From: Holophagaceae bacterium
GTDB lineage: Bacteria > Acidobacteriota > Holophagae > Holophagales > Holophagaceae
NCBI GenBank assembly: GCA_021286765.1
Contig: JAJTBS010000005.1
Coordinates: forward strand, 1-64,000
Direction of reading: 5' to 3'
DNA: 64,000 nucleotides
Positions 42,877 through 51,990 of this stretch are shown in pieces. Every line of letters starts with the position of its first letter. Position 1 is the stretch's first letter. The notes under the pieces are model-generated. The model did not search any database. It was not told the DNA's origin and saw only the letters and a program-made list of their open reading frames with translations. Position numbers and translations under genes: made by a program.

Positions 42877-43514
42877 GCCTCTCCCCCCGTGACTTCGCCG
42901 GTTGTCTCCTGGAAGTGGGCGCGGTGCGCCTGCAGCCCATGGATCCCTTTACCTGGGCCAGCGGGCTGAAGTCGCCGATCTACTGCGACAACCGCCAGCT
43001 CATGGGCTTCCCGGAGGTGCGTGACCAGATTGTGGCCTCGCTGGGGGTGGCTTCCAGGGCCCTGCACCCCACGCTCATCGCCGGGGCCGCCACGGCCGGC
43101 GTGCCCTGGGCCGCCATGGTGGCGGACCGCCTGCACCTGCCCCTGGCCTACGTGCGCCCCACGCCCAAGAACCACGGCATGGGGCGCCAGGTGGAGGGCC
43201 CCCTGGCCAAGGGCCACCGCGTGGTGCTCATCGAAGACCTGATCTCGACGGGCATGTCGAGCCTCAAATGCGCCGAGGCGCTCCGCGCCGAGGGCGCGGA
43301 GGTGCCCGCGGTGCTGGCCCTCTTTAGCTATGGTCTGCCCCAGGCCGACACGGCCTTTGCCGCGGCCCGCATCGAGATGGCCGTGCTTAGTTCGTTCGAG
43401 GTGCTCTCCGCCGAGGCCGAGGCCCGGGGAATCCTCGACATCGCGGGATCCGACGCGCTGAAGGCCTGGCGCTCCGATACCGTGGCCTGGAGCCGCGCCC
43501 ACGGCGGGGCCTAG
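42873..43514 (+). CDS. pyrE: Orotate phosphoribosyltransferase
   Basis: 213 residues. Transfers the ribose phosphate of PRPP to orotate to give OMP in pyrimidine synthesis. Features: FTWASGLKSPIYCDNR near the N-terminus, the catalytic loop KNHGMGRQVEG and the PRPP motif VVLIEDLISTGMSS. ATG overlaps the previous stop (ATGA). Confidence 0.95.
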   Translation: MSLSPRDFAGCLLEVGAVRLQPMDPFTWASGLKSPIYCDNRQLMGFPEVRDQIVASLGVASRALHPTLIAGAATAGVPWAAMVADRLHLPLAYVRPTPKNHGMGRQVEGPLAKGHRVVLIEDLISTGMSSLKCAEALRAEGAEVPAVLALFSYGLPQADTAFAAARIEMAVLSSFEVLSAEAEARGILDIAGSDALKAWRSDTVAWSRAHGGA

Positions 43515-43537
43515 GCGCCGATCCACGAGGTCCGACC

Positions 43538-44095
43538 ATGAAGCTCTATACGCGCACCGGTGATGATGGTTCCTCGGGGCTGTTCGGGGGCGACCGGGTG
43601 AGCAAATCCCACCTGCGGCTGGTGGCCTACGGCACCCTCGACGAGCTGAACGCCGTCATGGGCCTGGTCCGCCTGCACGCCTCGCCCGCCTGTGTGGGCG
43701 AGGCCACCCTCCAGCGGGTCCAGCACGATCTCTTCGTGTTGGGGGCCATCCTGGCCACTCCGGCAGCCCGACAGGACCTGCTGGGCGCCCGCATGAGCCG
43801 TCCCACCTGGGAGCTCACGGACATGGAGGCGGACATCGACCGCCTCGCGGGCCTGGCGCCACCCATGACCACCTTCGTCCTGCCTGGGGGCACGCCGGGC
43901 TCCGCTCATGCCCACCTGGCCCGCACCGTGTGCCGCCGGGCCGAGCGCGAGGTGGTGGCCCTCACCCACGAGGAGCCCCTGAATCCCGTGGTGCAGACCT
44001 ACCTGAACCGACTCAGCGACTGGCTCTTCGCCTTGGCCCGCGCCGAGAACGCCGTGGCGGGCGTGGCCGACATCCAGTGGGTGGCGAAGGATTGA
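43538..44095 (+). CDS. PduO-type cob(I)alamin adenosyltransferase
   Basis: 185 residues, ATG 43538 with GAGG upstream. Converts cob(I)alamin and ATP to adenosylcobalamin. Signature N-terminus YTRTGDDGSSGLFGG, then YGTLDELNAVMG and the RRAEREVVAL / YLNRLSDWLF motifs of the family. Last gene of the leuS run, followed by a strong bidirectional terminator. No cobalamin riboswitch is visible in front. Confidence 0.94.
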   Translation: MKLYTRTGDDGSSGLFGGDRVSKSHLRLVAYGTLDELNAVMGLVRLHASPACVGEATLQRVQHDLFVLGAILATPAARQDLLGARMSRPTWELTDMEADIDRLAGLAPPMTTFVLPGGTPGSAHAHLARTVCRRAEREVVALTHEEPLNPVVQTYLNRLSDWLFALARAENAVAGVADIQWVAKD

Positions 44096-44114
44096 AGCGC
44101 AACGCATGACATGA

Positions 44115-44141
44115 AAACGGGCCCCGAAGGGCCCGTTTCTT
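44115..44141. terminator. Bidirectional rho-independent terminator
   Basis: Perfect 10-bp stem AAACGGGCCC / GGGCCCGTTT with a CGAA loop, T-rich on both sides. Lies between the convergent adenosyltransferase and TonB-receptor genes. Confidence 0.9.
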
Positions 44142-44160
44142 GTGTGGTCGTGGGTTCCGA

Positions 44161-47154
44161 TCAGAACTGGAACTTCACGCCGAACCGGTAGCGGCGGCCG
44201 ACCTGCCAGGCGTTGGCGAGGCCCCAATTCACGACCGCGCTTCCGCTCGCATCGGTGGCCTGCTGGAACACGCCGGTCGTGGTGCGGGTGTTGAACAGGT
44301 TGAAGATGTCGACGCTGGGGATCAGCTTGAACTTCTTGTTGAACTTGTAGGCCCAGTCGATGTGCATGTCGACGTTGTTGACGGCCGGGGTGCGGCCGTA
44401 CTGGCCCAGCTGCCCGTTGGCGGGAACGGCGTTGCCGTAGCCGCCCAGATCGATGGAGCTGCCGCTGCCCGGAGGATTGCCCTCGGTGGTGGAGCCGTCG
44501 TCGAACAGGCTGACGGGGGTGCCGCTCTGATAGGTCCAGGATGCGCCCAGGCTCAGGTCGCCGCCGAAGAAGTCAAAGCGGTGGCTGGCGAAGAGCTTGA
44601 CCACGTGGGTGCGGTCCAGGGGCAGCAGGCCGTAGCCCACATAGGGGTAGTAGTCGAAGCTGGCGGTGATGTTGCCGTCCGCCTGGCCGTTGGAGCTGGA
44701 GACCACGCCCTCGTAGTTGCCTTCCAGGCGGCTCCAGGTGTAGCTGAAGCTGAAGACCTGGCGGTCCGTCTTCTTGTCCAGGGTGAGATCCACGCTGGAG
44801 AACTTGTTCCCGGCCTTCTCGTAGCGCGTGTTCTGGACCGTGAACAGGCCCGTGGCGGGGTTGTAGTAGTCCAGGATGTTGATGCCGTAGTTGTTGGTGG
44901 TGATGCCGTGGGCGAGCAGGTAGAGGGACATGCTGCCCGGATTGGGGCGCCACTGCTGGAAGGCACCGGGGTTGCCGATGACGGCGGCGCCCGCACCCAC
45001 GACCGGGACGCCCGTGCCCGTGAAGCTGATGGCCGGACCTTCATCGTAGGGGTTGCCAGCCGTATCCGTGAACACCATGTCTTCCATGGGGTTCTTCAGC
45101 TCGCGGTACTTGGCGTGCACGCCCACGGTCCAGCCGCTGGCGAAGGTGTGATCCACGCCCAAGGTGTACTCATTGCGCTCAGGCAGTTTGGTGCCTTCGG
45201 CAATGGGGTCGAAGCTGAAGGGCGTTGCGAAGTCTGTGATGCTGCTGGGGCCTGGCAGAGCCGGGTTGGTATCGTAGGCATAGGCCCCGGTGGCCGGGTT
45301 GTAGGTGGAGCGGCTGGTGCTGTAGCGGTAGCGCAGGTAGGTCTCGTTCGCGTAGACGCGGATGGCCAGGCGCTGGGGGATCTGCTCAAAGTACTTGGCG
45401 TAGCTGCCGGACACCTTGGTCTTGCCGTCCTGGTTCACATCCCAGGTGAAGCCGAGGCGGGGCTGGACATAGTCCTTGAAGTTGTCGAACTTCATGAAGG
45501 ACTTGCCGTTCAGATCCTTCTGGTCCTGGATCTCGTAGCGGAAGCCGAACATGAGCTTCAGGCCCTTGCCGACATCCCAGGTATCCTGGGCGTAGGCGGC
45601 CTGGAAGATGGCCTGCACCGTGGCATCGGTGTGCAGGAACTGGCGGTCAATGCCGTTGAAGGCCCCACCAATGCTGCGGACGGTGATGCGCTCACCGCCG
45701 GAGGTGGCGGCTGTTTCGTGGTAGTCCGAGGTGGTCTGACTGACGCCGAACTTCATGTTGTGATCGCCGAGGAACCAGCTGAGGTCGCCGCGGTACTGGG
45801 TGGTGGTGACCTTGTCCAGGCCGGCATAGTAGCCCGCGCCGCCGGAGCGGTAGGCGAAGCCCGCGAGGTCGGGGTTGTAGCGCGCGTCGAGCGGGTTGGA
45901 GCCGGGGCCGGCAGTGTAGAAGATGTTGTCCGTGACCGCCACATGGGTGGTGTCCGTGGGGCTGAACACATCCTTGAATTCGGTGCGGCCGGCCTTGGCG
46001 CTGAAGAACAGGCTGGGGCTGATGGTCCAGTCATAGTTCAGGCCGAAGTTCTGGACGGTGTTCTTGTCGTTGTAGCCGAGGTTTGCATTACCCGTTTGGG
46101 GGTAGTTGAGGGGGAAGTCATCCTTGGTGTCGTTGACGTTGGCCGTGAAGGTCAGCTGGTGGTCCTGGGTGATCATCCAGTTGATCTTGGCCAGGGCCTG
46201 CAGGGCGTTGATCTTGCGCTTCCCATCCACGAGGCCGTTGTTGTTCGCGAGGTCGGCTGGCGCCTCCGTGAGGTTGGAATCAAGACCCACGAAGAAGAAG
46301 AGCTTGTCCTTGATGATGGGGCCGCCCAGTTCCACGCCCACGTCGTAGCGACTGTTCGCATTGCCCTGTGTGGCATAGAGGGTCTGCTTGGGCTTGGCCT
46401 GGATGCCGATGGCGTCCCAGGTGAGCCAGGCGGAGCCCTTCAGCTCGTTGGAGCCGGACTTGGTGACGGCGTTGAACACGCCGCCCAGGGCGCTGAACTC
46501 GGGCTTGAAGCCGCCCGTCTGCACTTCCACCTGGTCGATGAAGTCGGTGACGAGCTGCGTGCCCTGGAAGCCGCGGCTGGTGTTGGTGGTGGACAGGCCG
46601 TCCACGATGTAGGAGTTCTCAGCGCCGGAGCCGCCGCCGATGGAGGGATCATTGCCGAAGCCCGAAGCCACCACGCCGGGGGCCAGGAAGGCCACGGAGC
46701 TCATGTCGCGGCCCTTGGGGATGGCGGCGAGGTTGTCCATGGTGGTGGTCAGGCCGGTCTGGGTGGTGGTGGTGTCCACCGTGGTGGTGGTGCCCAGCAC
46801 TTCGACGACCGTGGCAGCCTCGGAGGCCATCTTGAAGGTCACGGGCTGGGTCTGGTTCACCAGCACCGTCAGAGTCTGGGTGATCTTCTGGAAGCCGGGC
46901 TTCGTGACTTCCACCGTCCAGGTGCCGGGATTCAGCAGGCCGAGGCGGAAGGAGCCGTCCGAACCGGTCAGGAAGGTGCGGGAGGTCTGGGCGGAACTCA
47001 ACCGCACCGTGGCGCCGGCCAGGGGCGCACCGTTCTTGTCGGACACGGTGCCCGACACGGCGCCACTGGTGGCCGTCTGCGCGTGAGCGACGATGCCGCT
47101 CCCGGCGACGAGGGCTGCGGCCGTAAAGCCGAGCCGCGTGAAGATTCGATTCAT
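44161..47154 (-). CDS. Oar-like TonB-dependent receptor with CarboxypepD_reg domain (1)
   Basis: 997 residues from ATG 47154 with AAAGGAG upstream (the open frame extends to 47229 without a site). Signal peptide (about 1-25), a carboxypeptidase-regulatory-like domain (about 30-110: GTVSDKNGAPLAGATVRL), a plug (SYIVDGLSTTNTS, VTKSGSNELKG) and a large barrel ending in RYRFGVKFQF. Such receptors are typical of Acidobacteriota and import bulky ligands such as oligosaccharides or peptides. Substrate unknown. A paralogue-like receptor lies immediately upstream in the same orientation. Confidence 0.93.
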   Translation of the reverse strand: MNRIFTRLGFTAAALVAGSGIVAHAQTATSGAVSGTVSDKNGAPLAGATVRLSSAQTSRTFLTGSDGSFRLGLLNPGTWTVEVTKPGFQKITQTLTVLVNQTQPVTFKMASEAATVVEVLGTTTTVDTTTTQTGLTTTMDNLAAIPKGRDMSSVAFLAPGVVASGFGNDPSIGGGSGAENSYIVDGLSTTNTSRGFQGTQLVTDFIDQVEVQTGGFKPEFSALGGVFNAVTKSGSNELKGSAWLTWDAIGIQAKPKQTLYATQGNANSRYDVGVELGGPIIKDKLFFFVGLDSNLTEAPADLANNNGLVDGKRKINALQALAKINWMITQDHQLTFTANVNDTKDDFPLNYPQTGNANLGYNDKNTVQNFGLNYDWTISPSLFFSAKAGRTEFKDVFSPTDTTHVAVTDNIFYTAGPGSNPLDARYNPDLAGFAYRSGGAGYYAGLDKVTTTQYRGDLSWFLGDHNMKFGVSQTTSDYHETAATSGGERITVRSIGGAFNGIDRQFLHTDATVQAIFQAAYAQDTWDVGKGLKLMFGFRYEIQDQKDLNGKSFMKFDNFKDYVQPRLGFTWDVNQDGKTKVSGSYAKYFEQIPQRLAIRVYANETYLRYRYSTSRSTYNPATGAYAYDTNPALPGPSSITDFATPFSFDPIAEGTKLPERNEYTLGVDHTFASGWTVGVHAKYRELKNPMEDMVFTDTAGNPYDEGPAISFTGTGVPVVGAGAAVIGNPGAFQQWRPNPGSMSLYLLAHGITTNNYGINILDYYNPATGLFTVQNTRYEKAGNKFSSVDLTLDKKTDRQVFSFSYTWSRLEGNYEGVVSSSNGQADGNITASFDYYPYVGYGLLPLDRTHVVKLFASHRFDFFGGDLSLGASWTYQSGTPVSLFDDGSTTEGNPPGSGSSIDLGGYGNAVPANGQLGQYGRTPAVNNVDMHIDWAYKFNKKFKLIPSVDIFNLFNTRTTTGVFQQATDASGSAVVNWGLANAWQVGRRYRFGVKFQF

Positions 47155-47470
47155 AGGGACTCCTTTGGAGTGAGCGGCGGGGGGCCGCGAAAAAAGCGTA
47201 ATGAAGTTCGGCCGGTCCCAATGCACCATCCCCCGGAGCGGCGATGCCCGGGGCGACTGTCATGAGGACGACCAAAGATCGGGGGAGTGTCGAAAGAATA
47301 GGTCAGGTTCCCCGGGTAACACAAATTATTTTCGGCGGATGGGACCGGTAATATCAGTTTATGAGGCATTAAAACCACCCTTATATCTTTTTCGAGAGGA
47401 GCCGGATCCAGGATTCGGCATTAAAAAACGAGGCCCTTGCGGGCCTCGTTTCGGGTGGTACCGGGGTCGC
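47155..47470. other. Intergenic region between the two receptors
   Basis: 316 bp without a gene. The left part is the promoter region of the 44161-47154 receptor, AT-rich, with a candidate minus-strand -35 TTGTGT and -10 TATTCT separated by 18 bp near 47300-47330. The right part contains the terminator of the upstream receptor gene. Confidence 0.55.
47421..47450 (-). terminator. Rho-independent terminator of receptor 2
   Basis: On the minus strand AACGAGGCCC-GCAA-GGGCCTCGTT followed by a run of T residues; 10-bp perfect stem, 20 bp after the stop codon at 47471. Confidence 0.92.
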
Positions 47471-50404
47471 TTAGAAGCGGAAGCCGGCGGAGATGGCAAT
47501 GGTGCGGGGCGAGCCGTAGTTGGCGTTGCCGGTCTGCTTGCCGTAGGCCGAACCCTTGACCCAGGGGGAAGAGAGGGCGTTCGGGTAGGTGCCCGTGGCG
47601 CTGCCCCAAGAGGTGTTGAAGGTGATCGCCTGCTGGTGGTTGAACACGTTGCCGATGTTGAACTTGGCGAACGCGGTGATGTCCTTGCCCATGGCCTTGA
47701 AGAGCGGGAAGTCATGGGTGACGGCCAGATCCATGTAGGCGGCGGCGTTGTAGACGCCGGCGCCGCGGGTCTGATCCTTGTACTGGGTGGCCGTGGAGCC
47801 GAACTGGCTGCTGAGGGCCGGGTTCAGGCGCGCGCGGGTGATGCTGCGGGCATCGCTGTAGTGGCTGCCGGAATCGAAGCGGTAGACGAGACCCACAGAG
47901 GTCTTGCCATAGGAGTTGGTGAAGCTCCGGTTGCCGGTGATGCGCATGCGGATGGGCACGTGGCCCGACAGGTAGCCGTAGGCGACGGTGTCGTTGTAGT
48001 CGTACATCTGGACGCCGTTCTGCACGTCGAAGCTGTGGATGCCCTCGCCGCGGGCCGGGCTGCTGCTGCCTTCACCCTCGTAGTTGCCCTTCAGGCTGCT
48101 CCAGGTGATGCTGCCCAGGTAGCTCCACTGGTTGTGGTTGTACTGGGATTCGAGTTCGAGGCCCTTGTACTCACGCTTGGCATCGGGGTTGTTGTCCCAG
48201 AGCTTGATGTAGAGGACCTGGCCCACGGCGTTGGTGACGGTGCCGTTGTTGCCGGTGCTCACGTCCATCAGGTTCTTCCACTTCTTGCTGACGCCGGTGA
48301 CCTTGACGTAGCCATCGCCGTAGGCGCCGAAGTTGAACGAGTAGGCGTAGCTGGCCTGGAGCTCGTCAACGGTGGGGGCCTTCATCTTGTCGTTCAGCTT
48401 CACGTTGACGGTGGGGTTGTTGTAGTAGCCGATGTCGGTGGGGTCATACAGGGCCGGGTTCTGCAGGGCCGCGAAGGTGAGGCGATCCGCGGGATCCCAC
48501 TCGTAGCCGCGGGCGGCGTAGGAGTAGGCGGTGAGGTCGACCTCGATGGGGTTGCCCTGGCCGGTGACGGAGTTGGTGATGCCCTCCAGCACCTTGCCGT
48601 TGTACTTGGCGTAGCTCACACCGAAGATGTGCTTGCTGTCGCCGAAGAGGTCGTACTTCATGCCGAGGCGGGGCGAGATGCCCGAGGCGCCAGCAGTCTT
48701 GGCCTTGGCCTCGTTCTCGGCCTTGTAGTTGTCGAAGCGCACGCCCAGCTGCAGGTTCCAGTGCTGGTCGATGCTCCACTTGTCGTTGACATAGAGGCCG
48801 GTGGAGTAGTTCTTGGCCTCGCCGTCGGTGGTCGTCCACACCCAGACATCGGTGGGGATGGCGGTACGGGTGATGAGGTTGATGCCAGCGACACCGAAGG
48901 TCAGGCCCGTGGGGCTCTGGGCATTGCGGGCGCGGCGGATGCCTTCGTAGTAGTCGAAGCCGAAGTCGGTCTGGTGGCTGCCGGCCATGTTCCAGAAGAG
49001 GCTGGCCTTCAGGTTCAGGGTCTTGTTGCCGCGGTTGTCGCCGCCGTCATCGCTGCTGAAGATGCCGTTGTTGTAGTAGCCGCCGCCGGTGCCGGTGCCG
49101 CCGGTGTAGTTGTAGAGGGGGCTCTGGCCGTTGGCCAGGCCACCGGCGCTCAGCATCTGGTTCTTGCGGCCGAAGCGCAGTTCCGTGGTGAAGTTGGAGG
49201 TCCAGGCGGACCGCAGGGCGATGTTGTAGAAGTCCGAGGTGGAGATCTGGGGCACCAGGGAGGCGACTTCACCGGCGGAGTAGTTGCGGTTGGTCTGGTT
49301 GGTGGCGTTCCGCATGTAGGAACCGACCAGGGTGTGATCCTGGTTGATGGACCAGGTCAGCTTCAGCTGGCGGCGGATCTCGTTGGTACCCGCGGTGTAG
49401 CCGGCGCCGTAGCCGCCAGGGCCGTTGGCGTTGACGGGGGGGTGGGCGAAGTCCGGGCCTGCCAGGGCAAGGTTGGCGGCATTGTTGAGGTCCCAGGTGA
49501 TGACGCCCGTGTCGTTGCGCTTGGTGCTGTAGTAGGAACCCGCGAACCACAGCTTGTCCTTGAGGATGGGGCCGCTCAGGGAGAGGGTCTTCGTCTCGCC
49601 AAGGATGTTGCTGATGGCGTTGCGATCCTGGAAGGGGGAGGTGGCGGACCAGCTGGGGTTGCTGAGTTCCCAGCGGAGCTGGCCGGCGAACTCGTTGCTG
49701 CCGGAGCGGGTGATGGAGTTGATGACGCCGCCATCCACGTCGCCGTACTCAGCGGACATGGCACCGGTGATGACCTGGGTCTCTTCGATGGAGTCATCGA
49801 TGACGGCCAGGCCACGGTTGTTGTAGGCGTTGTCGGCGATGTTCTGGCCATCCAGCAGGTAGAGGTTGCCGGAGGTCATGGCGCCGCGGATCTGCACGCG
49901 ACCACCCACGCCGGACGTGACGCCGGGGGTGAGGAGGGCGACGCCTTCCATGTTGCGGGCGTTGGGGAGCATGTCGACGCTGTCAGCGCGGTAGTTGCTG
50001 GCAGTCTTGACTTCAGTCTTGTCCACGGCGGGGGCGGAGGCGATGACTTCGACCACGGCCGCGCCGACCTTGGTCAGGGTGACCTTGGGGCTGAAGGTCT
50101 GGTCGATGCCCAGCTGCTCGGTCACCTTGCGGGTCTCGAGGCCATCCTTGGTGTACTGGATGGTGTAGAAGCCGGGAGGCAGCAGGCGGGCGATGAACTT
50201 GCCCGTGGCGTCCGTGGTGTAGGTGCGCACGCCCTGCAGGGCAGGGGAGGTGAGGCGAACGACGACGCCGGCAATGGGGGCGCCGGCGGCATCCACGACG
50301 GTGCCGGTGACGTTCGCGGTCTGCGTGCCCTGCGAATACAGAGCTGCCCCGCCCAGGGCGATGAGGGCCGTGATGCGGCCCAGGCGGTTGTTCAAGAGAT
50401 GCAT
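47471..50404 (-). CDS. Oar-like TonB-dependent receptor with CarboxypepD_reg domain (2)
   Basis: 977 residues from ATG 50404 with GGAGGA upstream. Signal peptide (ITALIALGGAALYSQG), carboxypeptidase-regulatory domain (about 30-105: GTVVDAAGAPIAGVVVRL), plug (LYLLDGQNIADNAYNNRG, ITRSGSNEFAGQ) and a C-terminal barrel ending in ISAGFRF. Same architecture as receptor 1 but clearly diverged. Two FadR-type palindromes lie about 185 and 215 bp upstream, so expression is probably controlled by a GntR-family repressor. Confidence 0.93.
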   Translation of the reverse strand: MHLLNNRLGRITALIALGGAALYSQGTQTANVTGTVVDAAGAPIAGVVVRLTSPALQGVRTYTTDATGKFIARLLPPGFYTIQYTKDGLETRKVTEQLGIDQTFSPKVTLTKVGAAVVEVIASAPAVDKTEVKTASNYRADSVDMLPNARNMEGVALLTPGVTSGVGGRVQIRGAMTSGNLYLLDGQNIADNAYNNRGLAVIDDSIEETQVITGAMSAEYGDVDGGVINSITRSGSNEFAGQLRWELSNPSWSATSPFQDRNAISNILGETKTLSLSGPILKDKLWFAGSYYSTKRNDTGVITWDLNNAANLALAGPDFAHPPVNANGPGGYGAGYTAGTNEIRRQLKLTWSINQDHTLVGSYMRNATNQTNRNYSAGEVASLVPQISTSDFYNIALRSAWTSNFTTELRFGRKNQMLSAGGLANGQSPLYNYTGGTGTGGGYYNNGIFSSDDGGDNRGNKTLNLKASLFWNMAGSHQTDFGFDYYEGIRRARNAQSPTGLTFGVAGINLITRTAIPTDVWVWTTTDGEAKNYSTGLYVNDKWSIDQHWNLQLGVRFDNYKAENEAKAKTAGASGISPRLGMKYDLFGDSKHIFGVSYAKYNGKVLEGITNSVTGQGNPIEVDLTAYSYAARGYEWDPADRLTFAALQNPALYDPTDIGYYNNPTVNVKLNDKMKAPTVDELQASYAYSFNFGAYGDGYVKVTGVSKKWKNLMDVSTGNNGTVTNAVGQVLYIKLWDNNPDAKREYKGLELESQYNHNQWSYLGSITWSSLKGNYEGEGSSSPARGEGIHSFDVQNGVQMYDYNDTVAYGYLSGHVPIRMRITGNRSFTNSYGKTSVGLVYRFDSGSHYSDARSITRARLNPALSSQFGSTATQYKDQTRGAGVYNAAAYMDLAVTHDFPLFKAMGKDITAFAKFNIGNVFNHQQAITFNTSWGSATGTYPNALSSPWVKGSAYGKQTGNANYGSPRTIAISAGFRF

Positions 50405-50587
50405 AGCATCCTCCAGAAAGTCGGGACTTGGGGTTGGGGGGGTCCCGAGGGAAAAAAACGAATCCTCAATCCGGGGGTGGCACAGGACCACCGCCGTAGG
50501 AAGGGTGTGGCTGCTGATGTCGGGATTGAAGACGGTGGAAAAGATCTAGGAGACAGGAGAGTAACTTTACCAGAACGCACAAGGGAA

Positions 50588-50602
50588 TCTGGTCAGACCA
50601 GA
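50588..50602. promoter_or_regulatory. FadR-type palindromic operator (proximal)
   Basis: TCTGGTC-A-GACCAGA, 7-bp perfect arms. The core TGGTCAGACCA fits the TGGTNNNACCA box of FadR-subfamily GntR regulators. In the upstream region of receptor 2. Confidence 0.65.
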
Positions 50603-50618
50603 AGATTTCTGGGAACCA

Positions 50619-50633
50619 TCTGGTCAGACCGGA
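50619..50633. promoter_or_regulatory. FadR-type palindromic operator (distal)
   Basis: TCTGGTC-A-GACCGGA, six of seven arm bases paired. Centre 31 bp from the proximal site, close to three helical turns, suitable for cooperative binding. Confidence 0.62.
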
Positions 50634-50660
50634 CACTCATCGACCTTGCGTTCGGCAACA

Positions 50661-51965
50661 TCAGCAGCCGATGGTGGCCATCAACCAGGGCGCCGCTTTG
50701 GGTTGGGTCATTGTTAACTCAAGGGTCGTCAAGTATAAATCCGGCACAACCAAATGATTAGATTTAGCCATGACCTGGAAGAGCAGGTCGCCCTTGGCCA
50801 CCTTCTGGCCCACCCGGGCGAGGACCCGGATGCCCACCCCGAGGTCGAGCACATCGGTCCGGTCGCGGCGGCCGGCCCCGAGGTCCATGGCCAGGATGCC
50901 CAGGGCCCGTCCATCGATGGCGGCGATGTAGCCATCCCGGTTGGCGCGGACATCCACGACCTGGCCCGGCTGGGGCAGGCGGCTGAAGTCGTCGAGGGTC
51001 GTGGCGTCGCCGCCGTTGAGGGCCACGAAGCGGCGGAGCGTCTCCAGGGCCGAACCATCCTGGATGCTGGCCTGGACCTTGGCCTGGGCCTCGGGCAGGG
51101 TCTTGGCCGCACCGCCCATGATCAGCATCTCAGCGGCCAGGCGGAAGCTCATCTCCGCCAGCTCGGAGTCGGCATGCTCGCCGCGGAGGATCTCGACAGA
51201 CTCCATGATTTCGACCGCGTTCCCGATGGCCCAGCCCAGCGGTGCATCCATCCGGGTGATCAGGGCCCGGATCTGCATGCCATGGGCCGTGCCCACGGCC
51301 ACCATGCTCTCGGCCAGCGTGGTGGCGTCCTCCAGCGTCTTCATGAAGGCCGTGGGTCCGCACTTCACGTCCAGCACCAGGGCATCGGCGCCACCGGCCA
51401 GCTTCTTGGACATGATGCTGGCGGTGATCAGGGGGATGCTCTCCACCGTGGCCGTGATGTCACGCAGGGCATAGAGTTTCTTGTCCGCCGGGGCGATGTC
51501 GGCAGTCTGGGCGGAGTTCGCGAAGCGGGTCTCCGCAAGGCTGCGCAGGAACTCCTCCTCACTCAGTTCGACCCGCAGGCCCGGAATGGCCTCGAACTTG
51601 TCCACGGTGCCGCCGGTGTGGCCCAGGCCGCGCCCGCTGAACATGGGGCAGGGCACGCCGCAGGCGGCCACGATGGGCCCGAGGATCATGGTGGTCTTGT
51701 CCCCCACGCCGCCGGTGCTGTGCTTGTCCACCTTGAGGCCGGGCACAGAGGTGAGGTTCAGCCGCTTGCCGGAATCCCGCATGGCCAGGGTGAGGGCCAG
51801 GGTCTCCCCGGTGCTCATGCCTCGCCAGCAGATGGCCATCAGGAGGGAGGCGCTCTGTTCATCCGGGATGCTGCCATCGGCGGCCCCCTTCACCCAGAAG
51901 GCGATCTGCTCGGGAGACAGGGCTCCGCCGAGCTTCTTGGTGTAGATCAGGTCGTACATCCGCAT
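50661..51965 (-). CDS. deoA: Thymidine / pyrimidine-nucleoside phosphorylase
   Basis: 434 residues from ATG 51965 (GAGGAGT upstream). Splits thymidine or uridine with phosphate. Motifs: KHSTGGVGDKTTMI (phosphate binding), GRGLGHTGGTVDK and VESIPLITASIMSKK. The length is normal, but the last about 33 residues (from KSNHLVV) do not look like the family and are encoded by a distinctly AT-richer stretch (50661-50765), so the native 3' end may have been replaced or lost. The symbol is the best guess; pdp is possible. Confidence 0.9.
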   Translation of the reverse strand: MRMYDLIYTKKLGGALSPEQIAFWVKGAADGSIPDEQSASLLMAICWRGMSTGETLALTLAMRDSGKRLNLTSVPGLKVDKHSTGGVGDKTTMILGPIVAACGVPCPMFSGRGLGHTGGTVDKFEAIPGLRVELSEEEFLRSLAETRFANSAQTADIAPADKKLYALRDITATVESIPLITASIMSKKLAGGADALVLDVKCGPTAFMKTLEDATTLAESMVAVGTAHGMQIRALITRMDAPLGWAIGNAVEIMESVEILRGEHADSELAEMSFRLAAEMLIMGGAAKTLPEAQAKVQASIQDGSALETLRRFVALNGGDATTLDDFSRLPQPGQVVDVRANRDGYIAAIDGRALGILAMDLGAGRRDRTDVLDLGVGIRVLARVGQKVAKGDLLFQVMAKSNHLVVPDLYLTTLELTMTQPKAAPWLMATIGC

Positions 51966-51990
51966 GGGATGACTCCTCGCTATGAACGGG

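Noticed and set aside
43515..43537. Cobalamin riboswitch for the adenosyltransferase gene
   Set aside because: Only 23 bp separate it from pyrE; no B12 box is seen.
44140..50761. Two plus-strand ORFs of over 1000 codons opposite the TonB receptors
   Set aside because: Low-complexity Val/Gly/Ala/Glu translations mirroring the receptor codons; the minus-strand genes have signal peptides, ribosome-binding sites and terminators.
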